NCBI GenBank assembly: GCA_020049615.1
Contig: JAIFKN010000129.1
Span: 1-9,202, forward strand
From: a bacterium
GTDB lineage: Bacteria > Planctomycetota > UBA11346
Length of the DNA: 9,202 nt
Direction: 5' to 3'
Part shown: piece by piece, positions 1 to 5,081 of the stretch
Position numbering within the stretch: position 1 is the first letter of the stretch
Layout of the letters: every line of letters begins with the position of its first letter
Translations under genes and position numbers: made by a program
The notes under the pieces: generated by a model
Databases searched by the model: none
Told to the model about the DNA's origin: nothing
What the model saw: only the letters and a program-made list of their open reading frames with translations

Positions 1-2
1 AC

Positions 3-992
3 TACAACGGCCACAGCGGCCGCGTGACCACCATCCTGCAGGGCATCGTCGGGGCGGTGTCCGAGGGCACCAACATCCAGGTCGGCAGCGGTGCCGGCCC
101 GGCCGGGGAGAGCACCGCGGGTTTCGGCTGCCAATGGATCATCCCATTGACCAGCCCCAAGGCGATCATCGCCGTGGTCGGCCTGTCGCCGCAGCTCGAG
201 GGCGAGGAGGGCGACGCCGCCGCCGCCGAGGCCGCCGGCGACCGCATCCGCATCGGCCTGCCCGGCCAGCAGGAGGCCTGGCTGCAGGAGCTGAAGAAGC
301 GCGGCCTGCCGCTGGTCGTCGTGCTGACCGGCGGCTCGGCGATCAGCTGCCCCTGGGTGGCCGAGCACGCCGACGCCGTGCTGCAGGTATTCTACCCCGG
401 CTGCGAAGGCGGCGACGCCGTCGCCGACGTCCTCTTCGGCGCAGCCAACCCCGCGGGCCGCCTGCCCTTCACCGTGCCGCGATCGGTCGAGGACCTGCCG
501 CCCTTCACCGACTACGCCATGCGCGGCCGCACCTACCGCTTCGCCGAACGCGAACCGCTGTGGGCCTTTGGCCATGGGCTGTCCTACACCTCGTTCCGCT
601 ACTCCCGGGCCAAGCTGTCGCGCAAGGCCATCGCCGCCGGCGAAGGCGTCAGCATCAGCATCAGCATCAGCGTCAGCGTGACCAACAGCGGCCGCCTCGC
701 CGGCGACGAGGTGGTGCAGGTCTACGTCCGCGACGACACGGCGAGCGTGCCCGTCCCGCGTCTGCGCCTGGCGGGCTTCGCCCGCGTCAGCCTCAAGCCC
801 AAGCAGGCGAAGACGGTGGCCATCGCCATCGACCCGGCAGCCTTCCAAATCCATCGCGACGACGGCAGCGCGTTCACCGAACCGGGCGGGTTCACCATCT
901 TCATCGGCGGCAGCCAGCCCGGCTTCGCCACCTGGGACTATGCCCCTGGCGCGGGCTGCAAGACGTGGCTGCAGGTACGCTCACCCGTGTAG
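3..992 (+). CDS. GH3 family beta-glycosidase (beta-xylosidase/beta-glucosidase type), 3' part
   Basis: This is the C-terminal 329 codons of a glycoside hydrolase family 3 enzyme. The reading frame is open from the left window edge, so the start and the N-terminal (beta/alpha)8 domain that carries the Asp nucleophile lie outside. The visible part is the alpha/beta-sandwich domain, with a beta-strand ending IIAVVGL followed by LEGEEGD (the loop that supplies the acid/base Glu in many GH3 enzymes), GDRIRIGLPGQQ, VVVLTGGSAISCPW, YPGCEGGDAVADVLFG, NPAGRLPFTVPRSVEDLPPF, GRTYRF and FGHGLSYTSFRYS. It is followed by the Fn3-like domain (GDEVVQVYVRD, RLRLAGFARVSL, IFIGGS). LEGEEGD and the 'DLPPF.DYAMRGRTYR' segment are typical of the xylosidase branch of GH3, but substrate cannot be fixed without the N-terminal half. 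The chain ends with TAG at 990-992. Its own promoter is outside the window. A hexanucleotide repeat at 648-680 encodes an alternating V/I-S strand at the domain junction. Confidence 0.93.
   Translation, partial: YNGHSGRVTTILQGIVGAVSEGTNIQVGSGAGPAGESTAGFGCQWIIPLTSPKAIIAVVGLSPQLEGEEGDAAAAEAAGDRIRIGLPGQQEAWLQELKKRGLPLVVVLTGGSAISCPWVAEHADAVLQVFYPGCEGGDAVADVLFGAANPAGRLPFTVPRSVEDLPPFTDYAMRGRTYRFAEREPLWAFGHGLSYTSFRYSRAKLSRKAIAAGEGVSISISISVSVTNSGRLAGDEVVQVYVRDDTASVPVPRLRLAGFARVSLKPKQAKTVAIAIDPAAFQIHRDDGSAFTEPGGFTIFIGGSQPGFATWDYAPGAGCKTWLQVRSPV
648..680 (+). repeat. Hexanucleotide (ATCAGC)n microsatellite inside the GH3 gene
   Basis: Five tandem GTC/ATC-AGC units followed by GTG encode V-S-I-S-I-S-I-S-V-S-V, just before the TNSG turn that opens the Fn3-like domain. 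The units are in frame (6 nt = 2 codons), so slippage would lengthen or shorten a beta-strand or linker by two residues without breaking the frame. Confidence 0.7.
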
Positions 993-1009
993 CCGGGATG
1001 TCGCCAGGA

Positions 1010-1035
1010 TGCGCCTCCATTGGACATGGAGCGCA
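1010..1035 (+). terminator. Possible hairpin terminator after the GH3 gene
   Basis: Arms TGCGCCTCCA (1010-1019) and TGGAGCGCA (1027-1035) pair perfectly apart from one bulged C, around a 7-nt loop. The hairpin starts 18 nt after the GH3 stop codon. It lacks a clear U-tract (a pyrimidine stretch CCTTCCCCC follows), so termination is inferred from position and symmetry only. Confidence 0.35.
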
Positions 1036-1074
1036 CCTTCCCCCTGCAACCGGAACTGCGGCGCGGCGTGGTGG

Positions 1075-1130
1075 TGAATTCACCGCCGCCGCCCTGGCGG
1101 CATCGCTGTCGCGCCGCCGGCGCATAGGCT
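1075..1130 (+). promoter_or_regulatory. TGAATTCA-N42-TAGGCT promoter module upstream of the unknown-ORF/GH-A operon
   Basis: The palindrome TGAATTCA lies at 1075-1082; it extends to the perfect 12-mer GGTGAATTCACC at 1073-1084. A -10-like TAGGCT lies at 1125-1130, 42 nt further on. The predicted transcription start near 1137 is only about 3 nt before the ATG at 1140. No good -35 box is present at the expected place. The same arrangement recurs at three other promoters in this window. The spacing is seen directly; the functional reading (activator site plus -10) is inferred. Confidence 0.6.
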
Positions 1131-1139
1131 GCCAGGACC

Positions 1140-1460
1140 ATGACGGACAGCTTGGCGACCATCGTCGATGGCGCGGTGATGGACTCGTCGGTGCCGACGG
1201 CGGCCGGCGCTGTCCACCGCATCCGCATCGAAGCGTGGCCGGCCCCCGCCGAGGAGCGCTTGGTGCGCATCGAGCTGATCGGCCGCGGTGGCCGGGTGCT
1301 GGCGTCGGTGCCACGCTTCGTCGGCGGCGTCCTTGAACTCGCGCTCGACGGCGAGGACCACGCCGGCTGGGTGCTGGCGCGCGCCTGCCAGGTGCCGGTC
1401 GCCGACTTCCGCATCGACGCCATGCGCCAGGCCATCGCCGGTGCCAGCCACACGGTGTAA
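1140..1460 (+). CDS. Small protein of unknown function (106 aa), first gene of the GH-A operon
   Basis: I do not recognise a family. The product is soluble, with no signal peptide or membrane segment. Its middle (about residues 24-80) alternates hydrophobic and polar residues, as in a small beta-sandwich (HRIRIEAW, ERLVRIELIGRGGRVLAS, GGVLELALDG), and it ends in a short helix-like stretch (FRIDAMRQAIAG). The frame is open for 106 codons with GC-rich third positions like its neighbours, and the TAA at 1458-1460 is 10 nt before the ATG of the glycosidase gene, so the two are probably co-transcribed. The start at 1140 sits about 3 nt after the predicted transcription start. The AGGA at 1134-1137 is too close to serve as a Shine-Dalgarno, so translation may be leaderless. 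A later ATG at 1179 also has no Shine-Dalgarno. It could be a detached accessory domain of a larger enzyme. Confidence 0.5.
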   Translation: MTDSLATIVDGAVMDSSVPTAAGAVHRIRIEAWPAPAEERLVRIELIGRGGRVLASVPRFVGGVLELALDGEDHAGWVLARACQVPVADFRIDAMRQAIAGASHTV

Positions 1461-1470
1461 CAGGGTTCCC

Positions 1471-2886
1471 ATGCACAAAGCATCCGCAGTTGTCCATCCC
1501 AAGCCGACGTCGCATCCGCCGGTGCAGATCGCGGTCGGCGGCGAGGCGTTCCACACCCTCGCCGCCGGCATCGGCTGCAACACGCCCCTGACCAACCAGG
1601 GTGACCTGCCACACCCCGGGCAGCGCCGCGCCTGGGCGGCGTTGATCCGCCGCCTCGACGAACTGCGGCCGGCGTGGATGCGCATCGGCCTGCTGCCCAA
1701 CCGCAGCGATGGGCTGTGGCATGCCCGGCGCGGCTGGAATCTGCGCCACCGCAGCTTCACCACCCTGGTGGCGCTGGCGCGCTGGGCGAAGAAACGCGAC
1801 TGCGCTCTGATGCTTGACCCCTTCACCCTGCCGGGGACCGAGCGCACCGATGCCGGCAGCAGCGGCTTTTGGATGGAGCCTGCCGACTACGCCGTGCGTG
1901 TCATCGCTCCGCTGCTCGCGCTGGTGCGCCGCGAACGCCTCACGGCGGTGCGCTGGCTCGGCCTGTTCAACGAGCTGGTGTGGGGTCCGGGCAAGCAGGG
2001 GATCGAGGCGATCCCGCGCTTCCTCGCTTACCACCGGGCGGTGCATGCGCTGCTGCGCGAGCAGGGCTTCGTCCCCGGCGAACTCGACCTGGTCGGGCCT
2101 GGCAACCTCAACCTGTGGGAGTGGCCGGTCGCCGACTTCGCCGCCCTCGGCCTCGACCCGGACCCCTGGTGGGGCGCCTGGGACCAGCATCTCTACCTCT
2201 ACCACTTCGACTGGGTGCTGGAGAACCACCCCGAGTTCATGCGTCTGCACGACCTGTGCGAGCGCCACCTCCGCCTCTACGCCCGCTTCTGCCGCCTGCG
2301 CGGCAAGCCGCTGCTGGTCAGCGAATGCGGCAACTTCCACAGCGGCCGGCTGTTCTGGGGCGAGCGCGACTTCAGCGGTCCGGCCTCGCACATCTCGCTG
2401 CTCGCCGACGCCGAACTGGTGGTACGCGGCACCAACGAGGGGGTCGACGGCTTCGCACGCTGGGCCTTGTGCGTCCGTCCTGACTACGACGGGCGCTGGA
2501 GCCTGGTCGAGCGCAGCGGATCGGCGATGCAGCCGTCGCCGCACGCCTTCCCGATGTACCGTCTGCTGATGCGCGCCCTGCGCCCAGGCGACCGCGTCCT
2601 GCCGACCACCAGCAACGTTGCCGAGGGGATGATGCGCTACGTCTTCGGCTGTGCCGTGCTGGCTCGGGACGGCGGCGCCCGCCTGCTGCTGGTCAACGAC
2701 CACCCGGTGCGCAACCACGACGTCGCCCTGGCCCTGCCGTCGGCCTTCCGCGGCCGCCGCCTGCGCCGCACCGTCGTCGATGAACTGCGCCGCGGCGAGG
2801 AGCGCGAGGCGGTGGCGGTCGACCGCCGGGGGAACGCCAGCGTCGTGGTCAGTCCGCAGTCGCTCACCCTGCTCGAAACCGTCTGA
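1471..2886 (+). CDS. Clan GH-A-like TIM-barrel glycoside hydrolase, probably cytoplasmic (471 aa)
   Basis: This looks like a retaining (beta/alpha)8 glycosidase. Expected catalytic positions are present: an Asn-Glu pair at the end of a strand (LGLFNELVWGPG, N167-E168, candidate acid/base) and a second strand-end Glu (KPLLVSECGNF, E285, candidate nucleophile). Supporting barrel motifs are WMRIGL (R71), DPFTLPG, GPGNLNLWEWP, DQHLYLYHFD and GFARWAL. After about residue 375 a small beta-rich C-terminal domain follows (ARLLLVNDHPVRN through SVVVSPQSLTLLE), as in GH-A enzymes such as GH30, GH39 and GH79. I cannot assign a CAZy family. The ATG at 1471 was chosen because it is 10 nt after the upstream stop, has AGGG at 1462-1465 as a modest Shine-Dalgarno, and avoids overlap; the frame itself is open further upstream. 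The N-terminus is polar with no signal peptide, so it probably acts on imported oligosaccharides in the cytoplasm. It is convergent with the pseudopilin gene, and no convincing terminator is visible in the 76 bp between them. Confidence 0.85.
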   Translation: MHKASAVVHPKPTSHPPVQIAVGGEAFHTLAAGIGCNTPLTNQGDLPHPGQRRAWAALIRRLDELRPAWMRIGLLPNRSDGLWHARRGWNLRHRSFTTLVALARWAKKRDCALMLDPFTLPGTERTDAGSSGFWMEPADYAVRVIAPLLALVRRERLTAVRWLGLFNELVWGPGKQGIEAIPRFLAYHRAVHALLREQGFVPGELDLVGPGNLNLWEWPVADFAALGLDPDPWWGAWDQHLYLYHFDWVLENHPEFMRLHDLCERHLRLYARFCRLRGKPLLVSECGNFHSGRLFWGERDFSGPASHISLLADAELVVRGTNEGVDGFARWALCVRPDYDGRWSLVERSGSAMQPSPHAFPMYRLLMRALRPGDRVLPTTSNVAEGMMRYVFGCAVLARDGGARLLLVNDHPVRNHDVALALPSAFRGRRLRRTVVDELRRGEEREAVAVDRRGNASVVVSPQSLTLLETV

Positions 2887-2962
2887 TCAGGGCTTCGGTG
2901 GCAGGAACAGGGCGTAAGCCAGAGCGACGTATCTCGGCATGGCGGGGAATCCCTGGTGGTGG

Positions 2963-3397
2963 TCAGAGCTTCGAGGGATCGGCATAGCTTTGCCGCGCCT
3001 CCAGGCTGCCCAGGCTGGCGACGTGCATGTCGGCGAAGAGCCAATTGCCGCGCCCCATGTGTCGACGAGTGCCGAATCCCGACGAGCCGTTGCCCTGCAC
3101 GCCATCGCGTACGGCGTTGAATGCGGTCAAGCCCCAGGTGAGTTCCCCGAGTTGGGTGTTGAGGAAGTCGCCGACCAGGATCCGCCGGGCACCGAAGGAT
3201 ATGCTCGCCAGCGGGTATTCGCCATAGACGGTGCCGCCGGCTGGCGCTGTCCCGGTGTAGACGCTGTAACCAGGTATCCACATCGCAGATCGCGGGTCGC
3301 TGGTGGGGAGGTTCGGTTTTGCCGAGAGGCCGTAGCCGACCCGGATGTCGGTGTTCGAGTTGGCGCGGACGACGCCCTGGTTGAGGCTCTTCCACAC
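2963..3397 (-). CDS. Pseudopilin C-terminal part (H-X9-D motif), separated by a frameshift
   Basis: This frame continues the prepilin-like protein that starts at 3732, after an apparent one-base loss. It can be read from about 3403 ([10 protein letters not shown]) and is listed from the GTG at 3397, which is unlikely to be a true start. The C-terminal sequence is that of a DUF1559/H-X9-DG-type pseudopilin: a globular beta-rich domain, then [14 protein letters not shown], in which His is followed by nine residues and Asp. The usual DG is DM here. The segment before it ([11 protein letters not shown]) matches the conserved strand before the motif. The stop is TGA at 2963-2965. Restoring one base gives a continuous protein of about 256 aa, within the usual range for the family. 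Whether the shift is genuine or a sequencing or assembly error cannot be told from the sequence. Confidence 0.8.
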   Translation of the reverse strand: MWKSLNQGVVRANSNTDIRVGYGLSAKPNLPTSDPRSAMWIPGYSVYTGTAPAGGTVYGEYPLASISFGARRILVGDFLNTQLGELTWGLTAFNAVRDGVQGNGSSGFGTRRHMGRGNWLFADMHVASLGSLEARQSYADPSKL

Positions 3398-3732
3398 CGG
3401 GCAGGATTGAGCACCGAGGTGCCGTCACGAGCCGTGGTCTTGTCGGTCTGTTCATCGCGGATGTAGGGCTGGATGCCCTGCATCCAGTAGGTGGTGGCGA
3501 GGACATCGCTACGCGAGGGGATGAATATACCGGAGTTGTCTTCGGCGTAGCCATGGATGCCTATGCCGATTTGGCGCAGATTGCTCATGCACACCATGGC
3601 GCGGGCCTGGTTGCGAACCAGAGTGATGGCGGGCAGCAAGAGGGCGGCCAGAATGGCGATGATCGAGACCACTACCAGCAGTTCGATCAGGGTGAACCCG
3701 ATCCGCGGCGCGGTTGCACGATGCCAGGGCAT
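3127..3732 (-). CDS. Prepilin-type N-terminal methylation domain protein (pseudopilin), N-terminal part, frameshifted
   Basis: The protein carries a class III signal peptide: [12 protein letters not shown], then [15 protein letters not shown]... with Glu at +5 of the mature protein. It should be cut after Gly and N-methylated by prepilin peptidase and enter an inner-membrane pseudopilus. Next comes the pilin helix [29 protein letters not shown], typical of the DUF1559/H-X9-DG family. Authentic sequence ends at about residue 109 (TSVLN). The frame then runs on through arginine- and serine-rich out-of-frame residues to a stop at 3127, while the real C-terminus continues in another frame (2963-3403). 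The start at 3732 has a strong Shine-Dalgarno GGAGGGAG, 5 nt away. An in-frame ATG at 3822, preceded by GAGGGG, is an alternative that would add a 30-residue leader. The gene is downstream of a TGAATTCA promoter module. Its role (fibre, adhesion or secretion of hydrolases) is inferred from context only. Confidence 0.85.
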   Translation of the reverse strand: MPWHRATAPRIGFTLIELLVVVSIIAILAALLLPAITLVRNQARAMVCMSNLRQIGIGIHGYAEDNSGIFIPSRSDVLATTYWMQGIQPYIRDEQTDKTTARDGTSVLNPARCGRASTRASSAPTRTPTSGSATASRQNRTSPPATRDLRCGYLVTASTPGQRQPAAPSMANTRWRAYPSVPGGSWSATSSTPNSGNSPGA

Positions 3733-3740
3733 GGCAGCTC

Positions 3741-3753
3741 CCTCCGATGGAGG
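3741..3753 (-). promoter_or_regulatory. Hairpin covering the pseudopilin Shine-Dalgarno
   Basis: On the minus strand CCTCC (3753-3749), loop ATC, and GGAGG (3745-3741) form a perfect 5-bp GC-rich stem in which the right arm is the Shine-Dalgarno used for the start at 3732. With the predicted transcription start near 3837, the leader to 3732 would be about 105 nt. This suggests translational control of that start, or preferred use of the upstream in-frame ATG at 3822. Confidence 0.35.
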
Positions 3754-3843
3754 CTCTGGTTCCGACGTATCGCGCCGCGACCAGTCGGACATTCCGTAAT
3801 CAGCCAGGCTGCAGGCGTGCATCGGCCCCTCGGAGGTTGTCTG

Positions 3844-3900
3844 ATGCTAGCAGGCCGGGGTCCTGGTTCCCGGCCCGATCAGTGCCCCGGGGTGAATTCA
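3844..3900 (-). promoter_or_regulatory. TGAATTCA-N43-TAGCAT promoter module upstream of the pseudopilin gene
   Basis: TGAATTCA at 3893-3900 is followed on the minus strand, 43 nt later, by TAGCAT (3849-3844). This predicts transcription from about 3837 toward the pseudopilin gene. The palindrome lies 8 nt beyond the stop codon of the DUF4380 gene, so the whole module fits in the short gap between the two minus-strand genes. No convincing -35 is seen (CGGGAA at the expected position). Confidence 0.6.
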
Positions 3901-3908
3901 TCAATCGT

Positions 3909-4796
3909 TCAACGGCCGGCTTCGGGGAAGAGTGCATCGGCGGCCAGCACCACCAGTTCGGTCACCAGTTCGACCGACTCGCCCACCGCCAGAGGACGCT
4001 CTGGCGAGGTGAACTCGAGTTCGGCGCTGGCGTCCTCGGCTTGCGCGCCCAGCCGCGAGCCGCGGCCGGCCCAGATCTTGGCCGGGCCTCCGGGGCCGAT
4101 TCGACGGATGGCCAAGCCGGCTCCATCGGTGCCGCGCCAGGCCAGGGCCGTCGCCGACAGGACGAGTTCGCCGCCGCGTTCGCCGTCGATCGTCAGGTCG
4201 AGTCGGTTTGCGCCGGCGGCGACTGCCTGCCACGGCGCTGCCCGCGCCGCCACCGCCGCGGCATCCGGACAGTCGGCGACGATGGCGGCGAAGGGCACCT
4301 GGGTGATCTGCCACACCGCCACCGGCCCGGGGTCGATGGCCGGATTGATGCGCTCGAGCCTGCTGGTCGTGCGCAGGACGCCGGCGGCGAGACGGAACTC
4401 GCGGACCAGGCGCAGTCCGTAGGCTGGGATCATGCCGCGCAGGACGACGACACCCTCGGCGGTGGTCTCGGCGGTCAGCGGGCCGTCGCAACCGAGCGGT
4501 GGCGGCCAGGCGCGTCCGGTGACTGTGCGCCAAGAGGCTTGCGGCCAGGGCCACACCCGGTCGCCGCCCAGGTTGTACCACGAGGCCATGCAGCGCACGG
4601 CCTGGCGGTTCTCGAACAGCAGGTTCGGCCCACCGGAGCGTGCGAAGGAGGCCAGCCGGGCGAAGGCCGGGACGATCACCGCCTGGCTGACGCCGTCATC
4701 GAGGCGCAGGCCGATCGGCATGGCGAAGGTCGTCGATTCGACGGTGGCGGCGCGCAGGCCGGCGACGAGCAGGGCGAGGATGATGATATGGCGCAT
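3909..4796 (-). CDS. Secreted DUF4380 / aldose-mutarotase-like protein (295 aa)
   Basis: The product begins with a Sec-type signal peptide (MRHIIILALLVAGLRA, probable cut near A16/A17). The rest reads as a beta-supersandwich of the galactose mutarotase-like type that matches the DUF4380 pattern: GPNLLFEN (about 56-63), NLGGDRVWPWPQ (75-86), WPPPLGCDGPL, a strand-rich middle with TTSRLERINP and VAVWQITQVPF, and a C-terminal LEFTSPERPLAVGESVELVTEL. Members of this fold bind or remodel sugars. No catalytic activity is established for this family to my knowledge, so a carbohydrate-related role outside the cytoplasm is inferred from fold and neighbours. The start at 4796 is supported by the signal peptide and by GGGAG at 4801-4805, 4 nt upstream. 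The frame is open to 4871 but the extra residues are arginine-rich and lack a Shine-Dalgarno. The gene is divergent from GH9, and both have their own TGAATTCA module. Confidence 0.8.
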   Translation of the reverse strand: MRHIIILALLVAGLRAATVESTTFAMPIGLRLDDGVSQAVIVPAFARLASFARSGGPNLLFENRQAVRCMASWYNLGGDRVWPWPQASWRTVTGRAWPPPLGCDGPLTAETTAEGVVVLRGMIPAYGLRLVREFRLAAGVLRTTSRLERINPAIDPGPVAVWQITQVPFAAIVADCPDAAAVAARAAPWQAVAAGANRLDLTIDGERGGELVLSATALAWRGTDGAGLAIRRIGPGGPAKIWAGRGSRLGAQAEDASAELEFTSPERPLAVGESVELVTELVVLAADALFPEAGR

Positions 4797-4823
4797 GTCG
4801 CTCCCGGGATCGCGGTCTGCTTG

Positions 4824-4880
4824 AGGATAGCCGGGAATCCCCCGACGGGAACGCGACTGTCGCCGGCACACCTGAATTCA
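4824..4880 (-). promoter_or_regulatory. TGAATTCA-N43-TATCCT promoter module upstream of the DUF4380 gene
   Basis: TGAATTCA at 4873-4880 is followed on the minus strand, 43 nt later, by TATCCT (4829-4824), the best -10 match of the four. The predicted transcription start is near 4817, giving a leader of about 20 nt that contains the Shine-Dalgarno GGGAG. The -35 position reads GTTCCC, a poor match, consistent with activator dependence. Confidence 0.62.
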
Positions 4881-4909
4881 CCCGCGCTTGTGCAGGACCT
4901 GCGCACGGC

Positions 4910-5008
4910 ATGGCCACGCCCATGCAGCAGAAGGAGATCGCTAGGCTGCTTGGGGTATCGCCGGCGGCCGCAGACCCTGCGCGTGTCGCCAATCTACCTG
5001 CCAGCTGA
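4910..5008 (+). pseudogene. Possible remnant of a LacI-type regulator (helix-turn-helix N-terminus only)
   Basis: A 32-codon ORF with ATGs at 4910 and 4922 reads MQQKEIARLLGVSPAAA and then runs into unrelated residues and a TGA at 5006-5008. QKEIARLLGVSPA is close to the start of the LacI-family DNA-binding domain (K-[DE]-[IV]-A-x-x-x-G-V-S-x-A-T-V-S). The recognition helix (normally TVSRVLN) is lost, and neither other forward frame restores it. There is no sensor domain and no convincing Shine-Dalgarno. It lies between the two TGAATTCA sites of the divergent DUF4380/GH9 region. Chance resemblance in a short ORF cannot be excluded. Confidence 0.35.
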
Positions 5009-5017
5009 AGCCTGAGA

Positions 5018-5075
5018 TGAATTCAGCCCTGGCCGCGGCCTGATGGGTGCGACCGGCTCGGCAGGGCGCTAGCCT
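5018..5075 (+). promoter_or_regulatory. TGAATTCA-N44-TAGCCT promoter module upstream of the GH9 gene
   Basis: TGAATTCA at 5018-5025 is followed 44 nt later by TAGCCT at 5070-5075. The predicted transcription start (about 5081-5083) coincides with the ATG at 5082, so the message would be leaderless or nearly so. The -35 position (GTGCGA) is not a recognisable box. A 10-bp GC palindrome GGCCGCGGCC lies at 5031-5040, between the two elements. Confidence 0.6.
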
Positions 5076-5081
5076 GCGGGC

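Noticed and set aside
901..2718. Long minus-strand ORF (605 codons) opposite the GH-A operon
   Set aside because: It is an antisense shadow produced by high third-position GC. Its translation is low-complexity and the plus-strand frame has clear glycosidase motifs.
2887..2940. Short minus-strand ORF downstream of the pseudopilin (17 codons)
   Set aside because: Too short to support, with no Shine-Dalgarno or recognisable product.
3397..3420. Programmed ribosomal frameshift in the pseudopilin gene
   Set aside because: No slippery heptamer or strong downstream structure is evident at the junction, and such shifts are not known for this family; a deletion or sequencing error is simpler.
3553..5015. 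Plus-strand ORFs (289 and 433 codons) across the DUF4380 and pseudopilin genes
   Set aside because: They are antisense to genes with signal peptides, Shine-Dalgarno sites and family motifs on the minus strand, and their translations have no recognisable domain.
1075..5025. TGAATTCA sites as mere EcoRI (GAATTC) sites or cloning scars
   Set aside because: All four share the flanking T and A and a fixed distance to a TANNNT, and all are intergenic; cloning scars would not show this geometry.
1083..5040. GC-rich palindromes just downstream of the TGAATTCA sites (for example 1088-1101, 5031-5040)
   Set aside because: They differ in sequence and position from site to site and short GC palindromes are common at this base composition, so they are not treated as part of the shared module.
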